A DNA stretch of 64,000 nucleotides from Triplophysa rosa. Its lineage: Eukaryota; Chordata; Actinopteri; Cypriniformes; Nemacheilidae. How positions within the stretch are numbered: position 1 is the stretch's first letter; the number at the start of each line of letters is the position of its first letter. The position numbers and the translations under genes are program-made. The DNA lies in contig NC_079904.1 of the NCBI RefSeq assembly GCF_024868665.1, positions 18,951,173-19,015,172 on the forward strand. The letters run 5' to 3'. The notes below the pieces were generated by a model, which did no database searches, was not told the DNA's origin, and saw nothing but the letters and a program-made list of their open reading frames with translations. Below are positions 32,039 to 42,589 of this stretch, piece after piece.

Positions 32039-34048
32039 AGGAAATATCGGACCGCAGATTATGGCAAACCTCTTTGGTAGTTTGAAGTATTGTTCGGCCG
32101 GTCCATATAATCTAGTAACAATGCACTCTCGGGTTCTTTTTAGTCGGAGATAACGTGCATTGGGCCAGGTGCGGCAGCATATAGAGGGATATGTGATGGG
32201 CGGAATGTCTTTTGGTCTCGTATTTCTAGACTGAAGGTTATTAACTTTAATTTTGTAATTTGCTTTCCACATTTATAGGTTTCTCGTATAGTTACAGTAT
32301 TGGGATAACATATAAGGTTGGTCATTCTTACGAGAGGCTGAGTGGGATAATTGAACATGTTGACGCTAACACTCATCCGTTGGAGTGTAAGCCCAAGTGT
32401 CTTGTGAAGATTGTTCACATCTCCCCCTAGAGGAATGCTGTAGGTTATTCACTCTACAGGACTGCTTAAAGTCAACCTAACCACGCAAGCGAGTTTACTC
32501 TGTCGCGCAAGAGTACTTCAGATCTCATGATATAGGCGACCCCACCAAATTCTTTAATAAAATCTGTGTGGTGCCCTGGAGGCCTATATACAATAGCTAG
32601 AATACAGATACAGATTTTAAAATGTTTTATCTTTAGTATTAGGTGTTGAAACATGAAGACCATGACTTCAAAAGAATTTATTTAGAGTTGACTTCTGGGA
32701 AATGCTAAGAGAGTTATTGTAAAGTGCTGCGACACCTCCCCCTCTGCCTTTTAGACGAGGCTCTGTTTATAATAATAATCTTGGGGGACAGATTCATTTA
32801 AAGAATATAATCATCTGGTTTTAGCCATGTTTCTGTCAAACAGAGCATGTCTATTTTATGATCTGTTATCATATCGTTAACAAAAAGTGCTTTATTAGAG
32901 AGAGATCTAATATTTAGCAATCCGAGTCGTAACAGTTGATTATCTGTATTTTGTTCATGTTTAGTTTGTTTAACGTTTATTAAATTACTTTCAAGAGGTT
33001 TACGCATTATTTTATGTTTGCTAATCCGGGGGACAGACACAGTCTCTATTTTGTGATGTTTGGGAGAAGGATTATTACATGTTGTACATTTTGTGTATTC
33101 TGCGACGTGAGACGGCAAGCAGACAGTTGGTTAAGCCATCTGTCTGCTCCCTGACCTGGGCCCCAGCAGTCAAGTTTTAGCATTAGCATTAAGACTTTTG
33201 CCATATTTCTAGACAGGATGGAAGCCCCAGCCCAGGAGGGATGGAGACCATCTCGTTTCAACAGGTCAGGTCTGCCCTCAAAACTCTTCCAGTTTTTATA
33301 AAAACTATATCATTCTGCAGGCACCACTCAGACAACCAGCCATTTAGTGATGAAATCTGCTATAAATTCATCACCACGATAAGCAGTGAGGGGCCAGAGA
33401 ATATTACAGTGTCTGACATCATGCTTGCGAGCTCACACACCTCTTTAATGTTATCTTTTGTGATCTCCGATTGACGAAGTCGAACATCATTTGTGCCGAC
33501 GTGAAATGAACAATCTTACTGAATTTACGATTAGCCTTAGCCAGCACATTTAAATTTGACTTGATGTCAGGCGCTCTGCTCCCGGTAAACATTTGACTAT
33601 GGTGGCTGGTGCCTCTATGTTAACGTTCCGAACAATAGAATCACCGATAACTAGGGCACTTTCAGCAGGTTTCTCAGTCGGTGCGTCACTGAGGGGGCAA
33701 ACCTGTTCGAGACGTAATCGGAACGGTGAGTGATGTTTTGTCCTGCGACTACGCCGTCTCACAGTCACGAAGTTTCCCAGCTGGGGAGGATTTTCAACCG
33801 GAACCGAGCTGTGTGCGCTAATGTTGCTCGCATCCAAAGTGTTTTCTATCGGTCGTTAACTCTTACTATCCTCAGATAAAGATTGGATGCGAGACTCTAA
33901 TTCTAAGATCTTCTCTGTCACCTAACTATTTCCCTGCATTTATCGCATATAAAGCCCTCGCAGCTGACAGAGAAGGCTAAGCTAAACATATGACATGAGG
34001 TGCAAGTAACAATAATAGGATAATAGCAATAAAAAATAATAATTTGTG
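32039..34048 (-). mobile_element. L2 5' half continued; error-rich sequence
   Basis: 32060-32520 follows the L2 endonuclease region with very many substitutions and indels. From 32545 the sequence matches copy A (about 3980-5470) closely but with a series of one-base losses that break ORF2 and ORF1. The ORF1 signals survive in pieces: GDSIVRN (about 33620), KRDGLHPSWAG (about 33240), and the Cys-rich N-terminus near 33950-34010. It ends at the ORF1 start region (34020), followed by about 28 bp of AT-rich filler. Confidence 0.75.
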
Positions 34049-34709
34049 GTCTTCACCACAAAATTTCAAATGCTTTAGATATTTTCAAATGCTATTAGAT
34101 TATTAATGATAATCTTAAACTATAATTTATTTTATTATTAAGTTTATTTATTTTATTTAGCCTTGTTGTGCAAGCTCTCTGGAGCTTGTGCAGAGGCAGC
34201 AGCTTTTGCCAGAGGGGAACTGGAATCCCCTGGTTGGGCCTGGGTTCTCCTGAGGTTTTTTTTCTCGATTAGAGTTTTGGGTTCCTCGCCACCGTTTGCA
34301 TACTGTTTTTGCACTATCTGCCTGGCCGGGGGGGCTGCTTTAGAATTTTAAAGTTTTACTTAATTAATATTGCATATAGGAATTTATAGTCTGTTATATT
34401 TGACCTGTGCTTCTTTCTCCTTTATCTTAAATGTTTGCTCTTACTGAGCGTGTGTGTGTGTGCGTACTTGTCTGTGTACGTACGTGTGTGTGTGCGTGCG
34501 CATCCGTGTGTGTGTGTTTCTCTATGTCTGTGTGTGTTAGTACGTGTGCATATTGTGTGTGTGGAGTGTTTTGTATGTGGGTATGTCTGTCTTCTGTGTT
34601 TTCAACTTTTTCTTGTTTTTGCAGGTACAACTTTAATTATTTTGCTTATAGTCAATATGTCTCATGAAAATTGTAAAAGCGCTATATAAATAAAGTTGAG
34701 TTGAGTTGA
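34049..34709 (+). mobile_element. L2 copy C, rest of 3'UTR and tail
   Basis: Resumes at tcttcaccacaaaatttc, exactly where copy C was interrupted at 30178, and ends ataaagttgagttgagttga. It contains a TG-rich segment (34440-34560), a feature shared with copy B. A short repeat of ttcaaatgct (34065 and 34085) is a local change. Confidence 0.85.
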
Positions 34710-35679
34710 ATAAATACTGTATCTACAAACTAGAATGTGAACACATGTTTTTCAACTTCATTTTAATTGATCTGAAATTGTGGTGATGTTTGTGGAGTTT
34801 TAATAGCCTTTTGTGAAAGATTGGTGGGTTTGAATTGGGTAAAACATATTGTACACAAATTATGATGATAACAGACGGTTAAATTTTAATAAGAGTTAAT
34901 TGGCTTTCTCCATAAGTACATTTGCATACACCTTAAATTTAAAAAGAGTGAGTGTGGCTTGCATCAATGAAAGTAATTTCATAGAAGAAAAATGAGTTGT
35001 CTGCTTTACTTTGCCATTGTCTTTGTCTTATGTAGGTTATTTTACTATATCGGGCACTATGGCTATTTAAAATTATTAAATAATTTTCTAAGTGATATGG
35101 AACAGTAATATACTGTAGTTAACAGGCTCGGAACTACTTCACAATCATTATTCATCACCTTAAAGTGTTGATATGCCATTCAGTCAGAATCAAGCAGTAT
35201 TAACAAGCCTTTGTATATTTTAATATATATCATAACTATCACATTACAAAGTATTTCAAAATATAATAATATTGATTACATTATGTAATGCTTGTATAAT
35301 CATAAAAACCACAGCTGCTTATATCTATCAATGAAAGCTGATAGAAGTGTATTTGCTTGTAATGCGATTTAACGGTAATTGTTTCTATAGCTGGTCAGAT
35401 GTAAACAAAGAATAACAATGTTCTGAAATCTCTTGATGTGCAAAAAGCATATATTTCTGCAAATAGTAGAGTCTTTGTTATAATCCATCATCCATGTACC
35501 CTTAGATCCTAAACTATCAAGAATAAAAGCATTTTGTTCTTGTTCTATCAGTTGGAAGCTTATTGGATTCCATCCTGCAAACAAATCAAGTTCGAAAGGC
35601 CATGGCTACAACGAGTTATATTTTGCTCTTTACTCAGCAACACACTGACAAATAGGCATTATGCGCACACGCACGCACG

Positions 35680-35715
<36 letters not shown>

Positions 35716-36273
35716 TCAGATATCAGATGTCACTGCCGTTTTATATATGTTTTACTATAACAACATAGTAAAACAACATCTGGTCTAACCCGGACACCGT
35801 TTTTGACACCAGCAGTACTCTCTTTGGAGGATTGCTGCCCATCATCGCCCTGGGGAATTGTGGGTATTTTGTGAATCTTCTCACTATCACAATGTTTTAC
35901 GGGCTGATTCATTTTCCCTGAGCTCTGACATCCTGCGGCATGCCTGACCCGTCACCCCCATACTCCTGCTTTGTTCTGCGGGATGCGACCCCACTTCTTC
36001 TCACCTCCTCTCTCAGCCTCACTTTCAGGACCTGCCTGCCCTCCAAAATTCCTGTACAAGGCTGAAATATGAGCCTGACAGGCCAGTGAGCTCATCGACA
36101 GGCATGGACTTACACAATAACTTAGACAAACAAGGAAGAGAGAGTGTGACAGAAGGAATGTAGAAACAAAAGACCTCCTGGGGGATTGAGTTACATGCAG
36201 CCAAAACTTAACAAAAACACAAAGGTACAGTTCTCGCTTAGAGACTCAAAGTTTCGCAGGGCTGAGGCTGCAC
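34710..36273. other. AT-rich interval with a CA microsatellite
   Basis: No gene. A (CA)n tract with cacg interruptions occupies about 35662-35713. 35780-36270 is less AT-rich and is the left flank of the Gypsy-2 insertion; its continuation after the element is at 48808 onward. No splice or coding pattern convinced me. Confidence 0.5.
35662..35713. repeat. (CA)n microsatellite
   Basis: Cacgcacgcacgcac followed by about 17 ca units. Confidence 0.95.
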
Positions 36274-36278
36274 GTTAC

Positions 36279-36482
36279 TGTTATGTCCTTAGTAGGAAGC
36301 AATGAGGAGGCATACGGAAATAAAGACTACTTTTATTAAACCAAATCCAGTAGCAGAATAGTACAGCGCATGCAGCAGCAGGTGGAACACTTCTCACTTC
36401 CCTTCTCCTATCTCCGCATAAACACACATAACAGCAACCTCTACTGCCACCTACTGGTCAACATGCACAGAAGAACACAACA
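36279..36482 (-). repeat. Gypsy-2 3' LTR
   Basis: Starts tgttatgtcctta, ends gaacacaaca. Differs from the other LTR at three bases (a/g at position 5, a/c in the catgcagc context, a/c in ccgcata). A minus-strand polypurine tract (AAGTAAGGGGGAATA) adjoins it at 36483-36497. Confidence 0.95.
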
Positions 36483-36686
36483 TATTCCCCCTTACTTAAA
36501 GCAAACTGTCTACACAGTTTTTAACGAACAATAAAATCCCATAACAAAGTTACTAAAGTACCAAGTATACACTTTAGACTAAGAAAAATATAAAGCATTA
36601 CAAGAATTATTAGAATGTAGCATACATATGAACATCTATTATAAGATGAATTACTCAAACTTTATAGTCACGTAATGCAAGGTAAC

Positions 36687-37080
36687 GTCTTGGTTACGGA
36701 TGTAACCTCGGTTCCCTGATGGAGGGAACGAGACGTTGTGTCGAACCGACAGAATGGGGTTTGTCTTGAGAACCTATCATCTTCTGAGTATTTAGAAAAG
36801 GCCAATGAAAATTGGCGAATGAAATTTGCATGCCGGGCTCCTCCCCGGATGTCCGGGTATAAGAGGGAAGCCGGCGTGCTCATTCATTCACCTTTGGTCT
36901 GAGGAGCCTAAAGCATCCTCCCCCGACCGCTGGGGTGGGCGGCCAGTGTTGTGGCATGAGGGACACAACGTCTCGTTCCCTCCATCAGGGAACCGAGGTT
37001 ACATCCGTAACCAAGACGTTCCCTTTCTGTCGGTCTCTCGACGTTGTGTCGAACCGACAGAATGGGGTTCCTATGGAAAA
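36687..37080 (-). repeat. DIRS-3 left terminal repeat and internal complementary region
   Basis: Practically identical to 19109-19500 of copy 2. The left end is the inverse of 46228-46358 plus 42530-42589. The joined complement (accaagac with gttccc) is at about 37010-37025. Confidence 0.85.
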
Positions 37081-37699
37081 CGCCACAGCACTGAGCCGCG
37101 TCACAATCTCTGCGGAGCGACGTTGACTGGCCTGGGCGAGTCAGACGAACACGCTAGCGCGAAATTATGACCTTCCAGTGGAGAGGAAGGGGGACCCAGA
37201 GCTTTCCACAAAAAGTTGGGAAGCCCCCTAACGCCGGCCGTCACGGGCGGAGGCCTAATTCTCTAAATGGCGAGAAGCCGCCCGGCACCGTACGGGCCAC
37301 TGGGTAAGCATTATTCCCCCCGGGGGGAAAAACGCTGCAGAGGCCACTACCTACCGTAGGGAGGAATTAGTGGAGACACCACATGGTCTCACCATCAGGG
37401 GAGAACTCATGGGAAGAATGTGCGGACTGCAGGAGTTAACCGCAAGGTGGGAGTCCACCTGGGGAGGTCATGGGTTGCCAAGGTGGGAACCATTCATGAG
37501 GATACATCAGACGGAACAGCCCACGGAGGGGGTGTTACCACGTCTGGAGCACTAGGTCCGGTTAGAGCTATGTGGGAGATAACTCAACTGTTCCCCGGCC
37601 TAAGGGGGCAGGGCTGCTCTGCCCAGCCTGCCCCGAGGAAGGTGCTAGTGATGGATAAAATGCCTGTTCTTTACCCAGTGGGGGAAAGAGGGGAGGCGT

Positions 37700-39088
37700 A
37701 ATAGCCGCTGATCCCCCTAAAGGAAGGGGGAAGGGCTTTTGCAGGCGTACGCCCTACCGGCTGCCGGTCCTACACATTGCCCTGCAGGACGCGGGCTGAC
37801 ACCGGTTCCACGCGTAGGTATTAGAACCTCGCGAAGGTGTTGGGCGTAGCCCAACCCGCAGCTCTGCAGATGTCTGCCAGAGAGGCGCCCTGAGCCAGTG
37901 CCCATGAGGAGTGTGCCTCACTCCTAACGGGCAGGGGCGATCTTGAGATCGGTATGCCGTAGCGATGGCATCCACGATCCAGTGCGCCAGCCTCTGTTTG
38001 GAGACAGCCCTCCCCTTCTGCTGACCTCCAAAACAGACAAAGAGCTGCTCAGAGCTTCTGAAGCTCTGCGTGCGGTCCAAGTAGAGGCGCAGTGCGTGTA
38101 CTGGACACAACACGGATGGGGTTGGGTCTTCCTCCCCGGTGGGGAGCGCCTGCAAGTTCACCACCTGGTCCCGGAAGGGAGTGGTGGGAACCTTGGGCAC
38201 GTAGCCGGGCCGTGGTCTCAGGATAACGTGAGAGTCTCCAGGCCCGAATTCTAGGCAACCCGAGGACACAGAGAATGCTTGTAGGTCCCCTACCCTCTTG
38301 AAGGAGGCGAGCGCTACCAGGAGGGCCGTCTTTATCGGTATGCGAGAAAGATCGGCCTCCCCTAGGGGCTCGAAGGGGGGCCTCTGGAGGCCCTCCAGGA
38401 CCACTTCAAGGTCCCAAGAGGGTACAGGGCGCGGGCGAGGCGGATTCAACCGTCTCGCGCCCCTCAGGAACCTGGTGACCAGGTCGTGCCGTCCTAGAGA
38501 CTTACCAGCAATTGGATCGTGATGTGCGGCTATAGCGGCAACATACACTTTCAGTGTGGAAGGCGCGAGGTTCTTCTCAAGTCTCTCCTGGAGAAAGGAC
38601 AGTACGTACCTGATCGAGCATCTCCGTGGGTCTTCTCCGTGAGAAGAGCACCAGGACGAGAAGATGCGCCACTTGAAGGCATACAATCTCCTAGTGGCCG
38701 GGGCTCTAGCCTGAGTGAGGGTCTCTACCACTGCCGGGGGTAGGTCGCTAAGGATCTCCTCGTCCCATCCAGGGCCCAGACATGGAGGTTCCAGAGGTCT
38801 GGCCTGGGATGCCAAAACGTGCCCTTCCCCTGAGAAAGGAGGTCCTTCCTCAAGGGAATCGGCCAGGGGGGAGTTGTTGTCAGGCTCACCAGCTCTGAGA
38901 ACCAAGTCCGGTTGGGCCAATAGGGCGCAACTAGTAGCACTTGATGCTCCTCTTCCCTGACCTTGCACAGGGTCTGTGCAATGAGGCTCACTGGGGGGAA
39001 GGCGTACTTCCTCTTGTCCCGCGGCCAGCTGTGCGCAAGGGCATCCATACTGAGGGGATCGTCGGACAGGGAGTACCAAAGCGGACAA
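37700..39088 (-). pseudogene. DIRS-3 tyrosine recombinase, nearly full length
   Basis: One long frame from about 38830 reads EEILSDLPPAVVETLTQARA, RRLYAFKWRIFSSWCSSHGE, LSFLQERLEKNLAPSTLKVY (core-binding domain), then ALASFKRVGDLQAFSVSSG (catalytic Arg) and KQRLAHWIVDAIATAYRSQD. A shift near 37905 moves the H-x-x-R block and the Tyr region (NTFARFYN equivalent, about 37810-37840) into another frame. It is expected to integrate the circular element DNA by strand exchange without target duplication. It overlaps the RNase H frame, as usual in DIRS. Confidence 0.85.
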
Positions 39089-39759
39089 TGGGTGGAGTCC
39101 GGGGAGTCAAACAGGTCCACCTGCGCCCGGCCGAACTGCTCCCATATGAGCTGAACCGCGTGAGGGTGGAGTCGCCACTTTCCGCGAGGTGACCACTGAT
39201 GAGAGAGCCGGTCTGCTGTCTGGTTCAGGTCGCCCGGGATGTGTATGGCTCGCAGGGAGCTGATCACCTGCTGACTCCACAGGAGGAGGCGTCGGGCGAG
39301 TCGTGTTAGCTGCCGTGAACGAACGCCACCCTGCTGGTTGATATACGCCACGGCAGCTGTGCTGTCCGACCGGAGCAGCACGTGCCTGCCCTGCACGAAG
39401 GGTTGGAACCTCTTCAGTGCAAGTAGCACAGCCCACAACTCTAGGCAGTTGATATGCCAACGCAGGCGGGGGCCCGTCCACCTCCCCGACACTGCGTGCC
39501 CGTTGCACACAGCACCCCAGCCCTGAAGGGAGGCATCCGTCGTTACCACGACGTGTCTTGACACCTGCCCTAGGGGGAACCCCTCCCGTAGGAAGGCCAT
39601 AGACGACCAAGGGGTCAGGGTGCGCCGGCAGAAAGGCGTGATGACCATACGCCTGCTGCCGGTGTGCCACGCTCTCCAAGGAACTCGACTCTGTAGCCAG
39701 TGTTGGAGCGGTCGCATGTGCATCAACCCGAGGGGGACCACCCCCGCCGAGGATGCCAT
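38725..39759 (-). pseudogene. DIRS-3 RNase H domain and extension
   Basis: A 344-codon minus-strand frame. It starts with a short stretch after RT (MASSAGVVPLGLMHMRPLQH), then TRHVVVTTDASLQGWGAVCN (first acidic residue), LELWAVLLALKRFQPF (Glu), RSDSTAAVAYINQQGG (Asp). It ends in a DIRS-specific domain with LIWEQFGRAQVDLFDSPDST and LLVAPYWPNRTWFSEL. All RNase H acidic residues are seen. The upstream RT is frameshifted, so the frame is isolated. Confidence 0.8.
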
Positions 39760-40731
39760 GTGCCCCAGGAGCCTCTGAAATTGTTTCAGGGGACCGCCGG
39801 CTGCCTGAAATGCTTCAGGCAGGTAACACTGACCGGCCGCTCTGAGTCAGTCGGCTGTCATGGAGACGAGTCGGGTTCCATACCGAGAAAGGAGATGCTC
39901 TGCGCGGGGGAGAGCTTGCTCTTTTCCCAGTTGACCTGTAGCCCAACCGATCTAGGTGCCGGAGCACCAGGCCCTGTGTGTACACAACAGATCTCGCGAG
40001 TGAGCCCAGATAGAGCCAGTCGTCGAGATAGTTGAGTACCCCACACCTTCTTCCCTGAGGGGAAGAGGGCGGCCTCCAGACCTTCGTAAAGACCGTGGAG
40101 ACAGGGACAGACCGAAGGGGAGGACCCTTACTGATATGCCCGTCCCTCGAAAGCGAACCGCAGGAACGGCCGGTGTCGAGGGAGGACGAGACATGAAAGT
40201 ACGCTCCTTCAGGTCGATTGCCATGAACCATCCTGACGCCTGACGGACGAGGATGCGCTTCTGCGTGACCATCCTGAAAGGCAGCTTGTGTAGGTGCTGT
40301 TCAGAACAGCAGATCCAAGATAGGGGCAACCCTCCGCCTTTCTTTGGGACAATGAAGTACGGCTGTAGAACCCGCTGAACATCTCGGCCGGTGGGACGGG
40401 CTCGATCGCTCCCTTCACCAGAAGGGAGGCGACCTCCGCCCGAGAGGGGGATCTCTGCCTCTGACTGAGGTAAAAAGGACGCCCCGAACTGGGCGACGTG
40501 TTGCGAACTGAATCGCGTAGCCGAGAGGATCGTCTTCCTCAGCCAACCTGACAGTCTGGGAAGCTGAGCCAGCTCCCAGAAACTGGACAGGGGGACTAGA
40601 GGTTTGATCTGCTTCATCGCCCCCCCGGAGGGTGGTTGATGGCTAGCAGTACGGATTCCTTGCCGGGGGAGGACCCCCGGGAGGAGATCGGCTCTGCTGT
40701 TTTCCTGCCTGGCGATTGTCCGCTCACGCAC
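39760..40731 (-). pseudogene. DIRS-3 reverse transcriptase, frameshifted
   Basis: RT blocks read KGAIEPVPPAEMFSGFYS, MVTQKRILVRQASGWFMAID and, in other frames, FHVSS...RFRGTG and YLDDWLYLGSL (catalytic DD in the frame covering 39858-40046 and 39815-40231). Compared with copy 2 this stretch lacks many single bases (39780-40620), a pattern more like sequencing error or relaxed decay than directed loss. Confidence 0.75.
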
Positions 40732-42318
40732 TGTCTGTCTGAGAGTGCTGAAGGCTGGTGTTTATACTCGACATTGCGCGTCGCCGTGACGCAACGTCGA
40801 GTTGCCGTCCACCGTCGACCAGAGGGTGGGAACGGCTGTGAAAACCCAGAGAGAGAGGAAACTCTTTTGTGAGGAAGTGGGCGCTGGCCCCCCAGGGGGG
40901 ACCAGCTGATGGTAGGACGGGGCAGGAACCGTCCCTATCCGACCCAGCGATCGAGTGGCTGGAATCGGGCCCGGTGGTAGTCTCATCTCCCTGGGGTCTC
41001 TCCGTCAGGGCCGCTTCTGCTTCCGCGACGGCTGCTGACGGGGAGGCGGTTTCCTCTTCGACGTCCTTCTCCCGGGAGGCAGCCTGAGAAGGGGGCACTG
41101 GAGCCAGAACCGAGTCGAAGAGGGCCGGGCTGCCGGGAAGCAGAGCCGCTCGGGATCTGAAGCCTGACGGCGGCCAGTCACGGCGGGGCAAGATGTGCTC
41201 TATTGTCTCCGTCTGCTTCTTCACCGTCGAGAACTGCTGAGAGAAATCCTCAACGGTGTCACCAAACAGCCCTCCCTGCGAGATGGGGGCGTCGAGAAAG
41301 CGAACCTTCTCGGCGTCCCGCATCTGTGCAAGGTTAAGCCAGAGGTGCCTCTCTTGGACCACCATGGTGGACATCGCCCGACCCAAGGCCCGTGCCTTCA
41401 CCTTAGTCACCCGTAGAGCGAGATCGGTGGCGGTACGGAGTTCCTGCATTACCGTTGGGTCGGTCTTACCCTCGTGGAGCTCCTTCAACGCCTTGGCCTG
41501 ATGGACCTGCAGGATGACCATGGCGTGGAGGGAGGAGGCGGCCTGACACGCAGCCGTGTAAGCCTTCGACACCAGCGATGCCGAAAACTTACACACCCTG
41601 GATGGGAGTCTAGGCCAAGCCCTCCAGGTGGCCGCTGTCTGCGGGCACAGGTGCACCGCGACAGCACGCTCCACCTGGGGGATCGCTTGGAGCCACGCTC
41701 AGACCCCAGGTAGCACGTATCCAACCGCGAGCGCTGGGGTAAAGGCGGTGCTGTGCACTGCAGCCCAATACTCGCGGTGGCCCGGAAGAGCATGGTTGAC
41801 ATCTCAACGTCCGCCTCATCCTGGGCTCTACCTCCCGGGGGAAGGAGCTCCGAGGAATCGTCGGGGTTGGATGCCAAAAGATCGCCCTCCAATGCTGTGA
41901 TCGACATCTCATCTTCGTCACGCACTTCCGAGTACATGGCGGAGGAACAAGACGGGGTCGGACCATCTTTTGAGGGATGGTCAGACGAGCGAGACGGGGC
42001 GTGAACGGTCCGTGAGCCTGTGGCTGGCGGGTTAACGTTCACAGTGATCCCCATATCACCCCCGGTGTTAACCGAAACGGGCGGCAGGGCCGTAGTCACT
42101 GCCGTCACGGATCGGGTAACAGACGAGGTGGTGGCTTTATCCATAAAGAATACCACCACCCGCGACCGCAATGTCTGGATAGGCATCCGCCCGCAGTGCG
42201 GGCAGGATGTATCCACGAAGGCTGCCTCAGCGTGCCGGAGACCCAAACACCTGAGACAGACATCGTGTCCATCCCCTTCCTCAATGAGCGCGTCGCACCC
42301 AAGAGAACAGTGGGACAT
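40724..42318 (-). pseudogene. DIRS-3 gag
   Basis: Two frames make up gag. 41485-42318 starts MSHCSLGCDALIEEGDGHDV and carries a zinc-binding N-terminus (C-x3-C...CLRC...CPHCGRM), then an acidic Ser-rich segment. 40724-41674 continues with QVHQAKALKELHEGKTDPTV, AMSTMVVQERHLWLNLAQMR, NAEKVRFLDAPI-type residues and a C-terminal region. The frames overlap near 41500-41670, so one frameshift separates them. The role is inferred as RNA packaging, by position. Confidence 0.75.
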
Positions 42319-42589
42319 GCCACGCTGGAGAAATTTGCTCTTTTAGAAAAAAGGAAATATTGCACAGACACTTCTGGAACTGCCGAGATGCCCAGGGGAA
42401 AGTCGCTGCAGGAAGGGACCATCCGCTGCACCACGTCGTAGATTCCAGCAGGATAGGACCAGCGAAGATCTGGAAGATCAGCGAAGATCTGGAGATGCTC
42501 ATCAGATGCTTAGGCTCTGAAGAACAAAAGGTGAATGAATGAGCACGCCGGCTTCCCTCTTATACCCGGCCATCCGGGGAGGAGCCCGG

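Noticed and set aside
34431..34689. Cys-rich protein
   Set aside because: Translation of the TG-rich part of the L2 3'UTR; the same appears at 27278-27542.
35730..36070. Host exon in the left flank of Gypsy-2
   Set aside because: Short open stretches only, no domain, no splice-site pair; continuation at 48808 adds nothing.
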